IMG/VR virus record: IMGVR_UViG_3300006802_000107
Span: 1 to 58,769 of that record
Source: a virus
DNA: 58,769 nt
Direction: 5' to 3' (one strand)
The notes under the pieces are model-generated. The model was not told the DNA's origin. It saw only the letters and a list, made by a program, of their open reading frames with translations, and did no database searches. The translations under genes and the position numbers were made by a program. This document shows positions 8,286-22,300 of the stretch, in pieces; position 1 is the first letter of the stretch, and each line of letters starts with the position of its first letter.

Positions 8286-8626
8286 GCCACCTCAATTGCG
8301 ATTTGGATTTTTAATTCATTTGCTGATGATTTAGTTATAGGGGAAATTGTGTACCGAGCCACGGGCGTGAAATCGCTTGTATCACGGAACTGGATGTACA
8401 CCTCCTTTATTTGGTCAGCAAATGTAGTGTCATAGGGTAGTTTGGCCTCAACGAGTAGAGAGGTGTCGTCCACGATGGTGATGGTGGGGGTAAGGGTGAT
8501 AGCAGGGCGACCCGCCGAGCCATCGTCAGTGGTGGCTGGTGTGCCGTCAAAGCCCAAAATCACCTCGTTGATGTTGCTGGCGAGTGTGTCAAGCAACAAC
8601 CTTCGCATGTAATCGCTAATCGGCAT
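8282..8626 (-). CDS. Small distal tail/baseplate protein
   Basis: A 114-residue protein. A short helical N-terminus (ISDYMRRLLLDTLASNI) is followed by a beta domain rich in Thr, Ile and Val. This layout resembles small baseplate or fibre-connector proteins that sit between hub and fibre, but I do not recognise the family. A strong Shine-Dalgarno sequence (GGAGG, seven bases upstream) precedes the ATG at 8626. It overlaps the hub-like gene by 11 bases upstream and the next gene by four bases. Confidence 0.55.
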   Translation of the reverse strand: MPISDYMRRLLLDTLASNINEVILGFDGTPATTDDGSAGRPAITLTPTITIVDDTSLLVEAKLPYDTTFADQIKEVYIQFRDTSDFTPVARYTISPITKSSANELKIQIAIEVA

Positions 8627-10031
8627 AGATGTTCCTCCTTTCCACTGTCTTGTTTACTCCAATAGGCAAGCCATTTCCGCCTATCAGTCCACGATTATGT
8701 GTTCCCTTCACACCACCGATAAGGTATGCTGTGTTAAATACTCCTCTTTCCTTAACGACCGATACGATACGCAACTCCACCTTGCCAAACAAGGCCAAGT
8801 TCTGTTCCACCACCTGCACATAGGTGGCGGGGTTGCTGTCGTTTGCGCCCACGCTACTGCCCTCGGCCACGCCCTGTAGGATGCCCTCAATACCCGTATC
8901 TAAGTTCATCATTGTGAGGTCGCTCATGTTCTTCATTGGCATGTGTTTAACCTCAGTAACTACTTTGTTACCACCGTCATACTTGACAGTCATACCGGGA
9001 CGCAGATTGAGTAGGTTGAGGTGGCCAGCACTGGATATAGAGCCACGGATGAGCGAGCGTGATTTGAGTACCTGCCGTGCTACACGACGGGCGGCGTTGG
9101 TGGTGCGGGCGGTGTTGTCCACGATAGGTGCGCTGTCCTCTCGCACTTCCTCTACCTGTCCTTCTACATCGTCCACCGTGACAATCACCAAGTCATTGAG
9201 AGCCAACGGCTGGCCTTGCACAGTGACACGGTTAGCGATGTTCTCAATCGGGTTATCGGTCTTGGCACCGAATCGCAGGTTCTTGTCCACGAACACGCTT
9301 GCCTCGCTGAATGTGATGGGAATGTACAACAGGTTGCCGAAGCGGTCAAGCAGGAGCATACGGCTGTCGTGACGGCCAAGGAAGCGCAGAGCGGTCATGA
9401 GGTTCATGTTGTTGAAGTCTTGACCCACGAAGCGTGTGCTATGCTTGCGTGCTGATGATGCGGTGACATTCTGTGGGCGTGAGATGTTCACGCTGGTTGC
9501 ACCGCTGTTGATGGACTCACCAAGGCGCACAGCCAAGTCTGTGGTACGCAGGCCCACATCCACAGGCTGGCCGAGTTTGACAGTGCGACCAGTGAACCCG
9601 ATACCATCCAGCGTCTTACCCTTCATGTTGCGTAGGTTTACCAACACACCAAACGATGATGATTCAACCGTGTGCGGCAACAGGCGTTGCGCTGATGCGT
9701 CAGCGTTGTAGATGAGCATGGGGCTGTTGGTGCTGGAAATTAAATCATCAGCAAAGAAAGGGGCAGTATTGAGTGAATGACCGGGGGTATTGTTATGCGA
9801 CAACTGGATGTACGATTCACCCTCAAGGATGCGGTAATTGCGTTGCGGCATCACTTGTAAATTACGAGTGTTTTTCTTTTCTACCGTGACCTTAGCCTTG
9901 TTTGCCTTCTGCACGCTGATGCGACCGTGATGAATGGCGTTGTCCACGAACACGGGCTTACGCACATGCGTCATGACCTCATCTGCATCAGTGCTGTACC
10001 GACCAGTCCTTGTGTTCTTGAGGACGGTCAT
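8616..10031 (-). CDS. Putative baseplate hub / tail-tip protein
   Basis: A 471-residue protein of mixed beta character. The middle and C-terminal parts, with NRVTVQGQPLAL, a long polar DDVEGQVEE stretch, a run of Arg-rich helix (AARRVARQVLKSRS) and LRPGMTVKYDGG, resemble the layout of phage hub proteins of the gp27/late-control D type, where a beta barrel is followed by a helix and a second barrel. The resemblance is by pattern only. It has a GAGGT Shine-Dalgarno six bases before ATG 10031. Its place after the giant adhesin gene and before two small distal proteins supports a tail-tip role. Confidence 0.42.
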   Translation of the reverse strand: MTVLKNTRTGRYSTDADEVMTHVRKPVFVDNAIHHGRISVQKANKAKVTVEKKNTRNLQVMPQRNYRILEGESYIQLSHNNTPGHSLNTAPFFADDLISSTNSPMLIYNADASAQRLLPHTVESSSFGVLVNLRNMKGKTLDGIGFTGRTVKLGQPVDVGLRTTDLAVRLGESINSGATSVNISRPQNVTASSARKHSTRFVGQDFNNMNLMTALRFLGRHDSRMLLLDRFGNLLYIPITFSEASVFVDKNLRFGAKTDNPIENIANRVTVQGQPLALNDLVIVTVDDVEGQVEEVREDSAPIVDNTARTTNAARRVARQVLKSRSLIRGSISSAGHLNLLNLRPGMTVKYDGGNKVVTEVKHMPMKNMSDLTMMNLDTGIEGILQGVAEGSSVGANDSNPATYVQVVEQNLALFGKVELRIVSVVKERGVFNTAYLIGGVKGTHNRGLIGGNGLPIGVNKTVERRNIYAD

Positions 10032-10040
10032 GGCTTAACC

Positions 10041-10373
10041 TCAGCAGTTCCATCGCTTCAAGGATGCTCCCTTTGGTGTGAGTTTACCACCTTTACTGGT
10101 CGGGCCTTTGACACCCGACATGCGAGCGCAAAACGATTTACGACGCTTTGCCTTCTTTGAGCCGGGTTTGAGTTTGCTTGGTTTGGTTGTCACGGGAGGT
10201 TTGAGGTTTGCACCACTCTTACGCTTGGCGGCGGCACGACCTTTAGCGTTCAGTCCACCTTTCTTACTGTGCTTATTTGGGTTATAACCATGAAATGGCT
10301 TACTTTTTTTGGCCTTCATTACAGCAAAGGCTAATTCAGCAGGCGAACAACAATCACAAAAATCGTAATCCAT
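10041..10373 (-). CDS. Lys-rich small protein, DUF6321-like
   Basis: About 110 residues, strongly basic. After a Cys-rich start (FCDCC) it reads GLNAKGR, then LKPGSKKAKRRKSFCARMSG, and ends LKRWNC. This pattern matches what I remember as DUF6321, a small family seen in many marine phages with no known function. The charge suggests binding of nucleic acid or of an acidic partner. The start is either GTG at 10376 (GTGA overlap with the giant gene) or ATG at 10373 (TGATG overlap); the ATG is given here. The domain name is from memory. Confidence 0.7.
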   Translation of the reverse strand: MDYDFCDCCSPAELAFAVMKAKKSKPFHGYNPNKHSKKGGLNAKGRAAAKRKSGANLKPPVTTKPSKLKPGSKKAKRRKSFCARMSGVKGPTSKGGKLTPKGASLKRWNC

Positions 10374-13300
10374 CACGAAGCATCACCACTATGGTCATTT
10401 GAATTGTAGGAGACATCTCCTTTATGTCCTTTGGGATGCAGGGATTGGGAGAAACGAGGCTGGACGGTGTAATCCATGCGCTCTTCCTTGCTCTCGCCCT
10501 CTTGATGGGTGCGGCGGCGAGCGGCATCTGCACGGTAGTGTTGCAGGGTGTTTTCACTCATCACGACACGAGTAATCTCGTTGTCCAATAACGATGAATC
10601 AAAGCCCGTGGCGGCGGTGCCGATGATTTTCGGGCCTTGACTCATTGGCACAGTGTCACTTGTACTGATGTCCATGTAGTATGCGGGCGCATAAGGTGGG
10701 TTGGTGTCGGGGTTGGTGCTACGAATGTAGGAGCCTGCCGATGCTTGACCGTTGGTTGTCTCGTACACATATAGCCCGTACTTACCACCAGCGGTGGCAC
10801 CGAAGTAGTTGCTACCATACTGTGGGCTTGATGAGTGCAAGTTGAGGTTGGAGCGGAACATCTCGGCATGTTGTTTGTCCAGTAAACGAACTGGGCGCAA
10901 CATGTAGGAAATGCGCTTGTCGGTGAGGTTGGTACGCTGGTGCCCGTTGGTGTCGGTTTGATATGGGTTGCTGGACTTCCATTGTGAAACATTGTTTGTG
11001 AATCCGTATTTTTCCGCAAGGTAGCCTTCTACTTGTTGTCTTTCTGTTGTACTCATAGCCCGATTATACTGAATGATTTCTGCAATTTTACCTTTTAATT
11101 CAAACGAACCTACATGGCCGATACCATATGGGTCTTCATCAGCCACATACCAAGCACCAGTGCTACTTCCTACACTAACACCTTGTAAAAATAGTTCAAA
11201 GTTAGCGTTGCTACCTGCGCCATCTCCACCTGCTATGGTTCCAGTAACCAATTCTGCTTGATTAACGACTACAGCATTACTTGGGGAGTTTACAACAGTG
11301 TAAGTAGTGTCAGCACCACCTCTCCACTGCCACTTGTCGCTTGAATCCCACCGAATAAACAACGAATGACCAGCACGGGTTACTGGGCTGTTTGCGAATG
11401 TTTCCAAAACCCCTTGAGCATTTCCATCGTCGTCATCCGACCAAGCAACGACAAAGAGTGTTACATCGGTAGTGTTTAAGCGAGCATCAAATGGTGTACT
11501 CATAATGTCTGTTCCATCACAATCTACAACTGGCATGTTGTTCACATTGGATGATGACGCAATATAGACTGGTTGTTTGGATGCAGTAGATTGTGTGAAC
11601 TCAAAGCCATGCGGCCCGCTGTCTTTCCATGATGTTACAGCCGCCCCGTCTGCCAAATCAAGGCTATCGGCTTTGAGCCACAACGCCATGCCGGATGTGG
11701 GAATGCCGCCCCATTCAGTATCGTCAATAGGTGATACGAAGTTGCGGGCTTCTGCAATGTAGGTACCGCCGAGTGGGTTGAAGTTGGAGGTATGGGAGAG
11801 TCGCATAGCACCACCCTGCGGCTGGCCGCTGAAGTCAAGGGCGGTGAGGTCGTAATGGCCAATCGTCTGCGAGCCTGCTTGCATACCACCATGCACGATA
11901 ACACGCTGGCCTACACCACGGTCGGAGTGTAGGCTGTGAGCCTCGGTGTTGATGGCAATGAGGTTATCATCCACACCCTCTACATTCTCAGTGTCAAGTC
12001 CAATGCGGGGTGCACTGCGGCTTACAGCGTCTTTGTGTGGAGAGTCACCGCTCACGGTTTCTACACGGTCGCTTACCACGGCTTCCGGCTTGAGCAAGCC
12101 GTCTTCTGCGATGTCAAGGCGTGCGCTGATACCACGAGGCACCTCGTCAGCCTGCAACACATCGTTGCGAGCACGGATGTAGCCGTCGTTCATGTTCGGC
12201 TCAGCGGTGTGATGAGACAACACAACACCCGATGCGTGATACGGCTCGTCAAGGGCTGTCAACACATCCTCGTTAAAGGCAGTAGGGTATCGCAAACCAC
12301 GCCCGTGCCCGTCGTCGCCAACACGGTGAGCGTTGGTGGGGAAGTACACATCCACAAGTTCAGTAGCGTCGTTAGAGTTTACATTGTTAAGCCGTCCAGC
12401 AAAGCGTGGTATAGTAAAGCCCGTCGTGACACTGATGTTGCCCGAAGCATCTATCAACGCTTTCGTATTCATGATTGGGAAGCCACCGTTGTAGATTCTG
12501 TCAAACGGTGTTTTGTTGCCGGTGCGGTCATATTCGTACACATCACCAGCATCCCACGCAGGGCGAATACCGAAACCACGAACAGGGTGACGGCGTACTT
12601 CTTCACCACGGGTGTTACCCCACCAGTCCACCAAATAGTACGCTACAGCCTCATCCAACTTGTAGATGCCCTTTCCTTCTCCATCTCCCCACCAATCTCG
12701 TAGCACGCCGCTTGCGTTGCGTAGTGTGCGTACAGGACAACCGAAAGCACGAGCCATACGCATTCCATCACTGTAGCGCACCTGCCATTCGGGTTTATCC
12801 ACACCGAGCATACCGGAGAAGTTGGTCTGCCGTTCCATAATACCGAGTTGAGTGTTGGGGTATGTGCCATTGGAAAGACCGCTACCACCTGCGTATGTCC
12901 ATGTTTCAGTCTCGCCTTGCACAAGTGGGCCGTGTGGATAACCCACGCTGGTGTTTGTCCCAGTTACAGCGGCTTCTCGGAATGCACGCATACCATACAA
13001 CGACCATTGTGGTTTGTTGTAGGGTTGGCGTAGGCCAATACGATAACCGAATGGTCGGGTGCGTGTTTGTACAGGAGTGAATGTGAGCGTGCCATTCGTC
13101 ACAGACCCACCCGTGGTGGACGCACTCAACTCAAAGGTCGTAGCGTTGGTGATGGATGAAACCGTGGCACTTCCCGGTATGCCTGTGCCACTTACTCCCA
13201 TACCGACTACAAGTTTTGCCGTAGAATCCATGGTGATGGTCGGGTCATTGTTGTAGTCGCATGTTGCATCGGTAAACGCATCGTATGTGGATTTGACCAC

Positions 13301-16300
13301 ACCGTTGGTGACAACATACGAACCGTCATCGTCTTGGTCAGCCCACACCGGGCCGTCAAAGGTGTATTCTCGTGGGAAGTCCCATGAGGTAGAAACATAC
13401 CCATACCCGTCAAGTCGGCTGATGAGTGGGCCACCACGACTACCACACGGCCAGTAGTGGTTGAGATTGGTTTTGGTTGCGGCATCGGAAGCATCGGCCT
13501 GCCCACCCTGTGGGTCAAAGTTACCAGCAATTATCGGACTACCAAAGGTGGTGTCAAGTACATCGGCTGTTAGCATACTTCCGATAGCGTGTGCCATTAT
13601 GGTAGAACCAATTGGTATGGTAGCGACTATTGGTTCAATAACAGGCATAACACCAAGTACATGATTGTCAAATACACTACCACCGTCGTCTTGTACCGTG
13701 TAAGCGATACCATCAATCATTATTTTTGTTCCACCGACAAGTTTTGCAGTTCTGCGAGTTGTGGTGATGAGTTTATTGGGAATATCTACCGATACTACAG
13801 TAGATGGCACATTAGTTCCAACTGAGGCGTGAGCAATGATTTCGTATGGAGGGGCCGGCGTTTTGCGGTCAAACGCAAACGGGCCGAGGCTGGCGTAGTA
13901 TGCCGCATCATGGTAGTGTACAGTCTCAAAGTGTTCGGGCATACTGTTCAATGGTTTTTGGGCAACAGCACGGTCAGTCAACGGGTTGAGCCATGTACGG
14001 CTGGAATCCGAGTAGAAGGTGTGTGGTCGGCCAAGGTTGGGGTGCCATAGACACAGGAAGGCATCGGCCACATGTAGGCTGTTGGTATCTCGGCTACCCT
14101 GTAGCATCTGCGGTAAAATGCGTGTCACCATGCTGGTCTTGGAGTCTGTAAAGATGGCACCAGCAGGGCGGAAGTCGTAGGCACGGGTAAGGCGCAATTT
14201 TGTGCCAGCGGTCAGATTGCTGGTGAAAGAAGACTTGGCTGTGATGGTAAACTGCTTTGGTTTGTTCATGTTGCTTGAATCGTACCCGCTACGCTCAGTG
14301 TAAGTGTGTGTGCGTCGTACACCGTTTACATCCGTGTATTCCAACTTGTTGCCGTAATACGGTTTCTGTGGGAAGCCACGAGCATCATCAACAGTGATTT
14401 GAGTTGTAGAATCAACGCTTACTACAGTACACACAGGATTGAGGCTGATGTTTTCAAGCACCTCGTGGTAGATGTCGGGGTAAATGCTTGGATAACCTGC
14501 GAGTGTGATTTGACACGCTATGCTTCCTGTGCTTGCACGAAGGAACTCGTAGTAGTTGTCAAGTCGGTGATGGTTGAGATGGCGGAACCCTGTAGCGTCA
14601 GCGTGGTCGGGGCCGTCTTTATGGACAATACTCCACCATGGTATGTTGGTCGTCATACCCGGTGTAGCGTTATCAAACATTTGTGGTTGATATGGAAGTG
14701 AACGCTTGACAAAGGCGGGGCTTTCGGTTGCCTGTACACCCAATGCGTTGTACAGCATCAACGGTGGGATGTTGGTGAATTGGCTACCGTGGTCGGGGTC
14801 ATGGTCAAGAATCAACTCATTGACAAACACCTCACAGCCTCGTACATCGGCCATCGTAGCCTCAGCCAACACAAGACCAACAGCACCCGTGGCACTGTCG
14901 GGTTCTCGTAGGCCAATAACCAGTGCAACCTGCTGGCTGGTCAATTCATTAACCGAACCATCGGGTAGTGCTGTTGCTCCACCATTGGCGTGATAACCCA
15001 TGAGTTGTGATTTGTGGATGTTAGGTTGAATGACGATTTGGTATGCTCCCACTTCACTTGGGTCGGGGAAGTGATGACGCAGGGTGTAGGTAGCGGCGGC
15101 TTCCAACACGATGGTGTGTCCACCAGCGGCATTGATGACACCAGCCTGTCCTTCGGATGCCAGCACACCGTATCCGTCGCTACGAATCTTGGACTCAAAC
15201 ATCAGCGTGAAAGCCCCACCGTGTATGTCGCTTGGCCCACTGGGTGTGGCCGTGAGCGCACCGAAAGTATGCAGGGTATCGTAACCGTGTAAATTGTTTG
15301 TGAGTGTTGTTGAGATGTCAGTCTTCAAATTGCTCATGGTTTGCTCTTCCATCAACAAGGTTTCGTGCGGTTTAACCGTAGCAGAACGGATTGCTCGGTG
15401 TTTGTTGTACAACCCTTGGTATGCAGGATGAGCGAAATGGCCGGGGAGCATGGCCATTGTAGGGTTGACAAAGTGATGCCCCATTCTTGGTAATGCCATT
15501 GGTGTCATTTTCGGCCTTGAATAAACCGTATGACACAACAAAGCGTTGAGGGTTAATCCTGTGATATAGGTGCTGTGTACAATGTCGGGACTGTTGCCAC
15601 TCACTTCCGCATGGTCACGCAAGCGGCGTGATGCAAAGAAGCGAGTGCTACCAGCAGGGATGTAATACGAAGGTACGACCTTGAGCGTTGTGATAGATGA
15701 CTTGACCAATTCGGCAAAGTCGGCATCACCTACACAACCTGTGAAAGTAGAACTGCTGATACCCGTGAACGATGCAACTCCACCTTTATCGGTTGTGGGG
15801 TCATACAACCGTAGGAATTTGCGGCCATCACGAATAGATTCGTTAAACAGCGAAGCGTTAGGAGCAGTGTTGACAGTGAGAGTGGTGCCGCTAAACGATA
15901 CAGCCGTCAATTCAGCGTTGACTACACCACCCGCATGTGTGTAGAAAGTTGGGTGGCGGTGGCTGTGCGTGTTGCCGTTCTTCGTGATGTGGAAGAACAG
16001 TGTGCGGTCGTGCAATTCGTAGGATGTTTCAAGTGGTGCGTTGCCCGTGGCTGTTTCCCATCCTGCGTATGTCGGGTCGGGGAACGAACCTTGGCTGATG
16101 TGTTCCCAGTTGTGGTCGCTGAATGTACCACCAAGGCGTGGCCCCTTTGTATCATCAGTAAACAAATGCTTGATGCTACTGCTTGACATTGGGCGCATCA
16201 TACCGCCAGTGCCCATGCTTTCGTTTTGGTAGGCTTGCAGGCGGTCAAATCCAGCACGAATGAGAAGGTTGCCGGGGATGCTATCGGGATGGGGCAGACG

Positions 16301-19300
16301 CACTTTGAGGTTAGGCTCTACACCACTACCTGCGGTTGCAGGCGCAAACCCTTCTGCGCTACGGTCGGACACGGCGTTGAAGGTGCGAATAATCGTACCG
16401 AATGGCGAGCCGCCCTCAATGATGTGGATTTGGCCCGTGTCGTCTTCAACTTGCATCTCTTCAAACTGCAATTCCTCATTGGGGATGGCCAATACATTTC
16501 GCAACTCATCGGGATGTGCGGCGGCGATTTGTGGGTGTGCCAACTCTTGCGCCTGTATGATGGGGAACATGGCACTGTTGGTTGTTTCAAACGAGAATCG
16601 GTTGATACCGTACAATTTCTCTCCCATCGTATGCGGTGTGTTACTCAAGACACGAGTGACAAATGGAACAGCACCAAGACCACGAGCATTGACGGCTGGT
16701 AACGATAGATTACCTCCATCCATACGCTTCCACACAACATGCTCAACGGAGAAGTTCTTGGCGGGTGAGCGTTGATTCATCTTGAAAGCGTTGGTGTCGC
16801 CAAGCCAGTAGTTGGCATCGTCGCCATATCGGTCAAGTTCAGCACTGGTACTCGTTTTGAGGTCTGTAATGAGGTTGCGCTCTACACTGGTAGCGTCTTC
16901 CAAAAAGAAACTACCGGGGCTTTCATCAAGGTCAAAGAATAAATCACCAGTCTTTGCATAGCATGGTTCAGCGTTAAACAGTTCAATATCAGCGGCAAGA
17001 GGCGCATTGAACAAAAATGGGTCTGCTGGTATATCATCAGCAGGTAGAGACAAATTGGTCACAAGAGCCTCAATGTTTGGCCCACCGTGAGCAGGTGCAA
17101 CGAACCTGTCAACACTGTGGATTCGCTCGTCCCACTGTGCAGTACCAGCAAAGGTGATGGCTGTAGCGGCGGCTACACCACCAGCAGTTTTGTTGACAAC
17201 AGCCAACCAATCACCCATAGCAGTCACACCGTCACGGTCACGCTTTGCTACAAGACCCAATTCACCCTCATACGATATGACAAGGAAGGCACGACCAAAG
17301 ACACCTTGTGGGTGATGAAGAGCACGAGGCACTGCATCTGCATCACCGATGTGTACGGGATTAGCGAAGTAGTCCGAGTGTTCCGCATCTGTTTTATCAG
17401 TATTATATGCAGGATTTGTATTTGTAGAAGCGTAAGTCCATGAGTAGGGTGTAGTGAGCATGGTTTCATCGTTATCTGTTCCACTTATTGGCCCACTGGC
17501 TTCGGGTGAGTTTCGCATTGGTGCGTAGTGTGGTAAATGGCTGTATGTACTCATTACACTTGATGCTGGCCCGTAAGGTGAGAAGCCCAATTTAGCGTGC
17601 CATGCACCCAAGCCCGCACCGTACAGGTTCGTGGTGAAGGTAAGCGTACCGTTTGTCACAGCCCCACCAGTTGTGCTTGCTGATAATTCAAAGGTCGTAG
17701 CATTGGTGATTGAAACCACAAACGCACCCGCTGGTATGCCTGTTCCGCTCACCAGCATGTTTTTCTTGAGTAAAGCAGTTGAGTCCATTGTAATGGTCGT
17801 AGCGTTGTTGTAATCACAAGTCGCATCGGTAAATGATGAAGTTGTAACTTTCAACGAATTAAGGTATGAGTATCGCTCACCCGACCAGCCCATTGCACCT
17901 ACGGGTCGTGTGCGGTCTATGGCATCCACAAGGCCACTAAAGTGAGAACGAGTCATGTGGTCACGAGGTGTGTCGTAAGCGTTGTTGTGGTAATGTACGC
18001 CCGACTTGCTCCACACATACAATTTAGTTGGAAGGTTTGGTGGCACAGCCGTGAGGTCAAAGTCGGGCACAGTTATACCCGCACTTTCACACCTATTGTG
18101 CCAAGTTGTCATGTCCTCAAACTGTGCTTTACCAGTAATTTTGTTTGGTGCCAACCAAAATCGCACAGTCAGCACACCAGCCTTTTCATAAATTTCACGA
18201 GAATGATATGGAGCAAATGCAGGACAGGAATTATTTGGCGCAGTGGACGGGTGGCTTCTTCCACCCGTATCGGTACGAATCCAACCACATGCTGGTATTT
18301 GCTCTAAAACATCTCTTGTTGAACCCGCAATTGAACCTTCAATGTATGATTGTGAACTGCCACCAGTGGTAGCATTTTGATAAGAATTTGATGGGTCACC
18401 ATAGTCCATTTCAATCCAACCGTAGCGGTCTTGGCGTTGAGCGTTGCTCATGCTTGGCATAAAGGTACCACCCATGGCTTTGAGTGCGCCCTTGCCGGGA
18501 TTTTCGTTAATGGCTTGGCCGATGATAGTCGCTAACTCTTCACCGTTTTGACAGCGTGTGCCATCTACGACAATTATTTCACGGTCAAAGTCTGTCGCTG
18601 TTTCACCCAATGAACCAGCAAGCACGCTTTTGGCAATCACACCCGACACACGGTAAGCCGTAGGTTGTACAGCGTTTGCAAACAGTTTACTGATTTGCAA
18701 GTCGTCCTTTTCCATGGGTGGGTTGAATGCCATTTGGTTGTCCATCCATGAACCACCGGGGTGGTAGCCACCGTCCATGTGGAAAGTCATGTCAGCACTC
18801 ATAGCAATGCCGTAGTATGCCATGGCGCAATGTTGGTAGGGATGTGCTTTCTTGTAATCAGCCTCGTTGTTTGCTACCACTCTACCACTTACGGGATTCA
18901 TGAAATGCTCACCGTAATGGTAGCCGTGTTCGGGTCGTTGTTTCAACCCATAACCACTCGCTCCTGTGTCGCCAATGTTTGGTGTCCCTTGTGCTGGCGA
19001 CCAATTCAATGTTGTTTGCCAGTGGAAACGATTCCGTCTTGATTGGTAATTAGCATCGGGTGGGCCGTAATCGTTGTCGTTGTTGGTAATCTCGTTGGGT
19101 AGGTTCTTGCTGTGAGGTACCTTACTCCATGAGTTTCCTGTTGTGACAACATATCCGGGGTGAGGCTCTACAACACCGAGGTTGCTTGCTGTTTCATTGA
19201 ATGGGAAGGCTTGACCGGGGCCGTAGATGAGGTAAGTCGTGAAATACGGCGTGGCGGTCTTGTGGTCGGTATAGCGTGCCGTTTGATGAGGCATACGCAT

Positions 19301-22300
19301 GATGAGTGGGATTGGACGCTGGCGTACAATTCCCGCAGTGTAGCGTGCTGTGACATGCGAAGGTTGACCCGATGCCAAATTGGGTAGAGTTCCACTGTCA
19401 ATATCGGCAGATAGCACATTGTTTTGATTGTAGGCTGGTGGGTTGATGCTACCACGATGTTGATTGAGATATGGGGTACCGGGGAAGAAAGCAAGCAGGG
19501 CGTTGCAATCCATCAACGCATACGCTGTGCTGATTTCGTTAGCGTTCTGTATGCCTGCTGTACCAGTCGGGCCGTTGGAGTATGGATGTGTGTAGAATGA
19601 CGAGTAATCGTTTTGCGAACCGTCGTTGACATCCAACACCACACCGCTAAATCCACCACCAAAGTAGAGTGGAACGCTGTGGTCGTTGCTGTCACGCCCG
19701 TTCTTGAAGTAAGTAACTGGTTCACTCTCAATGCTTCCATACAAACGATAACCGCTGAAATCCTTGTCAGCATGAAGCATCAACAAAACATCGGCCCTAT
19801 CAGCACTTGCTCCGTACAATGTATTCCATTCTTCGTTGTAATTTATTGCAACAACTTTCAGTTTGGTTGCAGAATTAGCACCTTGAACAGAAGTCACAGT
19901 AGCGAACCTGTTGCTTCCCGACCAAATGACCTTTGCATCACCGAAAGAAACCAACTTGGTAAGGCTGTCAAATGTAGCCGCTTCTTCCCCTGCCGGAACA
20001 AGTATATGTGTCGTTGTTTCACCGGAATTTGTAGTAAAAACATCATCACTGTGGGTAAAGTCTGTAGTCACCAAGGCGTTGTCAAGAGCGGGTAAAATGT
20101 GGTCGCCGCTACGAGAAGTGTAAGTCAATCCTTTGAGGTTATTCGCCCAAGTCTTGGTAGGCACAGGGTCGTTATAGGAGTCAACAAGAATGGGTGTGGG
20201 TGTGTTGGTGTGATAACCACGGGCTTTTGTGCGAATCTGTAAGACAGTGTGGGGTAAGTAGCCGCAATCTACTTTGCGGTGATTGTCTTCAATATCAGCA
20301 TCCGATACAGGTTTGTTGAAAGCCGCCGGTGCCGTGACCGTCCATTGACTGTTTGATGACTGGTCAAGTTTTTCGTACTCACCAAATTCAAGATGTGGTG
20401 CCTCAATACCCAAGTCTCGGTGCAGTGATGCCTCAAACATTGTGGACAGTGGGCGTGCGCCACGCTGTGGGTTGTGGGCACGGATTCGGATGGCATCAGC
20501 GGCCACACCCCACTCTCCAAAGGTACGCCCGTCAACCGCATACATGTGTCGGCAATCAAACGGAATGCCTTCGGGTGTGTTTGGGTCGGCCATGTTGATA
20601 GCCTCGGCAGTGACAGCCGCCATCAACTCATCAGTCATCAGCGTTGTCCAATTGATTCGTGGTGAAATAAGTGCTTTGATGATGCGGTCTGTAGATGCGT
20701 TAAACATTGACACCGCAGTATTGGTGAGAGAAGTTGCCGTAAGACCGGTCAATGAGTGAGATGCTGTAAACTCACTTCCTCTCACACCGTAGAATGTGTG
20801 AACTCCCGAATCACCAGCACTGTTCAGTTGTGTACGGCTTTCGTAAGAGATGACATTCCCCACAGTTCCCTTATCCGTTGTACCAGTCATCGGGTCAGTG
20901 ATTTGAATGACACCGTTTTGACGAGGGAAACCGAGATAACCAAGAATGTCGGGGTGGTTGCCAAGTTCTTGCCCGCTATCAAACGGCGCACCAAGTTGTA
21001 CCGTAAGCGTGGTTGCACTTGCATCCCAAGAAATAGCACAATCAATTCCAGCCGAAGGAGCATACACCCCTCGCCATTGATTCCCTCGCCAACTGTTCAT
21101 CGTGACAGTAGTGACATCCAATCGCCCTGTAGCATCACCAAAGCCAAGCATGTGCTGTCCAATGGTAAAACCACCCTTAGCCACATCCCCATCGTTAAAG
21201 TAAACGCAAATCTCATCATCAAGTGTAGAGGGTATGGTTGTCAAATCGTTGGCAAACGCTTCATCCATTTTGCGATAAATGAAACGCACACCGTAACCTT
21301 GTCCTCGGTGGTCGTTAAAGCGGAAACCGTACAATGGTGTGTCTCCTACCGCATCGTCTGTTATTTCAGCAGTGTTTACATGTCCACTGTATGAAGTGAT
21401 GGCTGTAGGGGATGTGCCCGCTTTGGGTAAGCCTTCGTTGTACAACTTGTCAAACTCGTCATCACCCTTGCGCCCAAGCCCATGCTTACCAGCGATAGGT
21501 GAAAATCCCGGTACCCCCGACGCTACAAGCCCACCGAAGTTGATACGACCAGTTGCTTGTTTGCCCATTCGCAATCCCTTAACCAACGCAGTGGACGGGC
21601 TTTGTGTTTCAAACGATTCGTCGTTTACGCTGTTATGTGCGATACCACCAAGATGAGCGGAAATGTTTCGTCCCTTGGGGTTAGCCGTTTCATTACGGCG
21701 TGGGGTAATATCGTGATTACTGGTGAAAGCCTCATCCGGTTCTTCTTGTGCTACGAACTCACGCAAAGTAGAGACTGGTGCAAATGGCCTTCCATCCTTG
21801 TTAAGCGGCATAGGGGCAGGGTGCATGTTTTCACTCAGTATTTCATCGGGTTGTGCCCAAAAATTGCGGAAACGACCACCATGACCGATGAGGAATTGCG
21901 GTTGATAGGAAGATTGCCCTTTGCTGTTGTCAAGCCACACACAGAAGTTGCGACCCGATGCACCGGGAATAGTAGAGTGAATAACAATGCTATAGCCCTC
22001 GTTGCCGTTGATGTCTTCAACAACCCGACCCATGTGCGCCCGAACATAACCCATGTGTGAACCACGGTCATGTGAGTCAAAGGCGATGTCTCCATACCAA
22101 AAGGGAGCAGGGTCATAGGTAGAGCCTGTAGCCGCAAAATCAGCGTTGATGTGAGCGGAGGTTGGGTCTTTGTTCGGGTCTGCTGTGTCTTGTCGCACAC
22201 CAATACGAGTGAGGTCAAGCCGCTCACTTTCACCGGGGTATTGTTGTGATGGACGACGAGCATGTGTGCGACCGTTAAGCGCACCCCCTTGATTGATGAG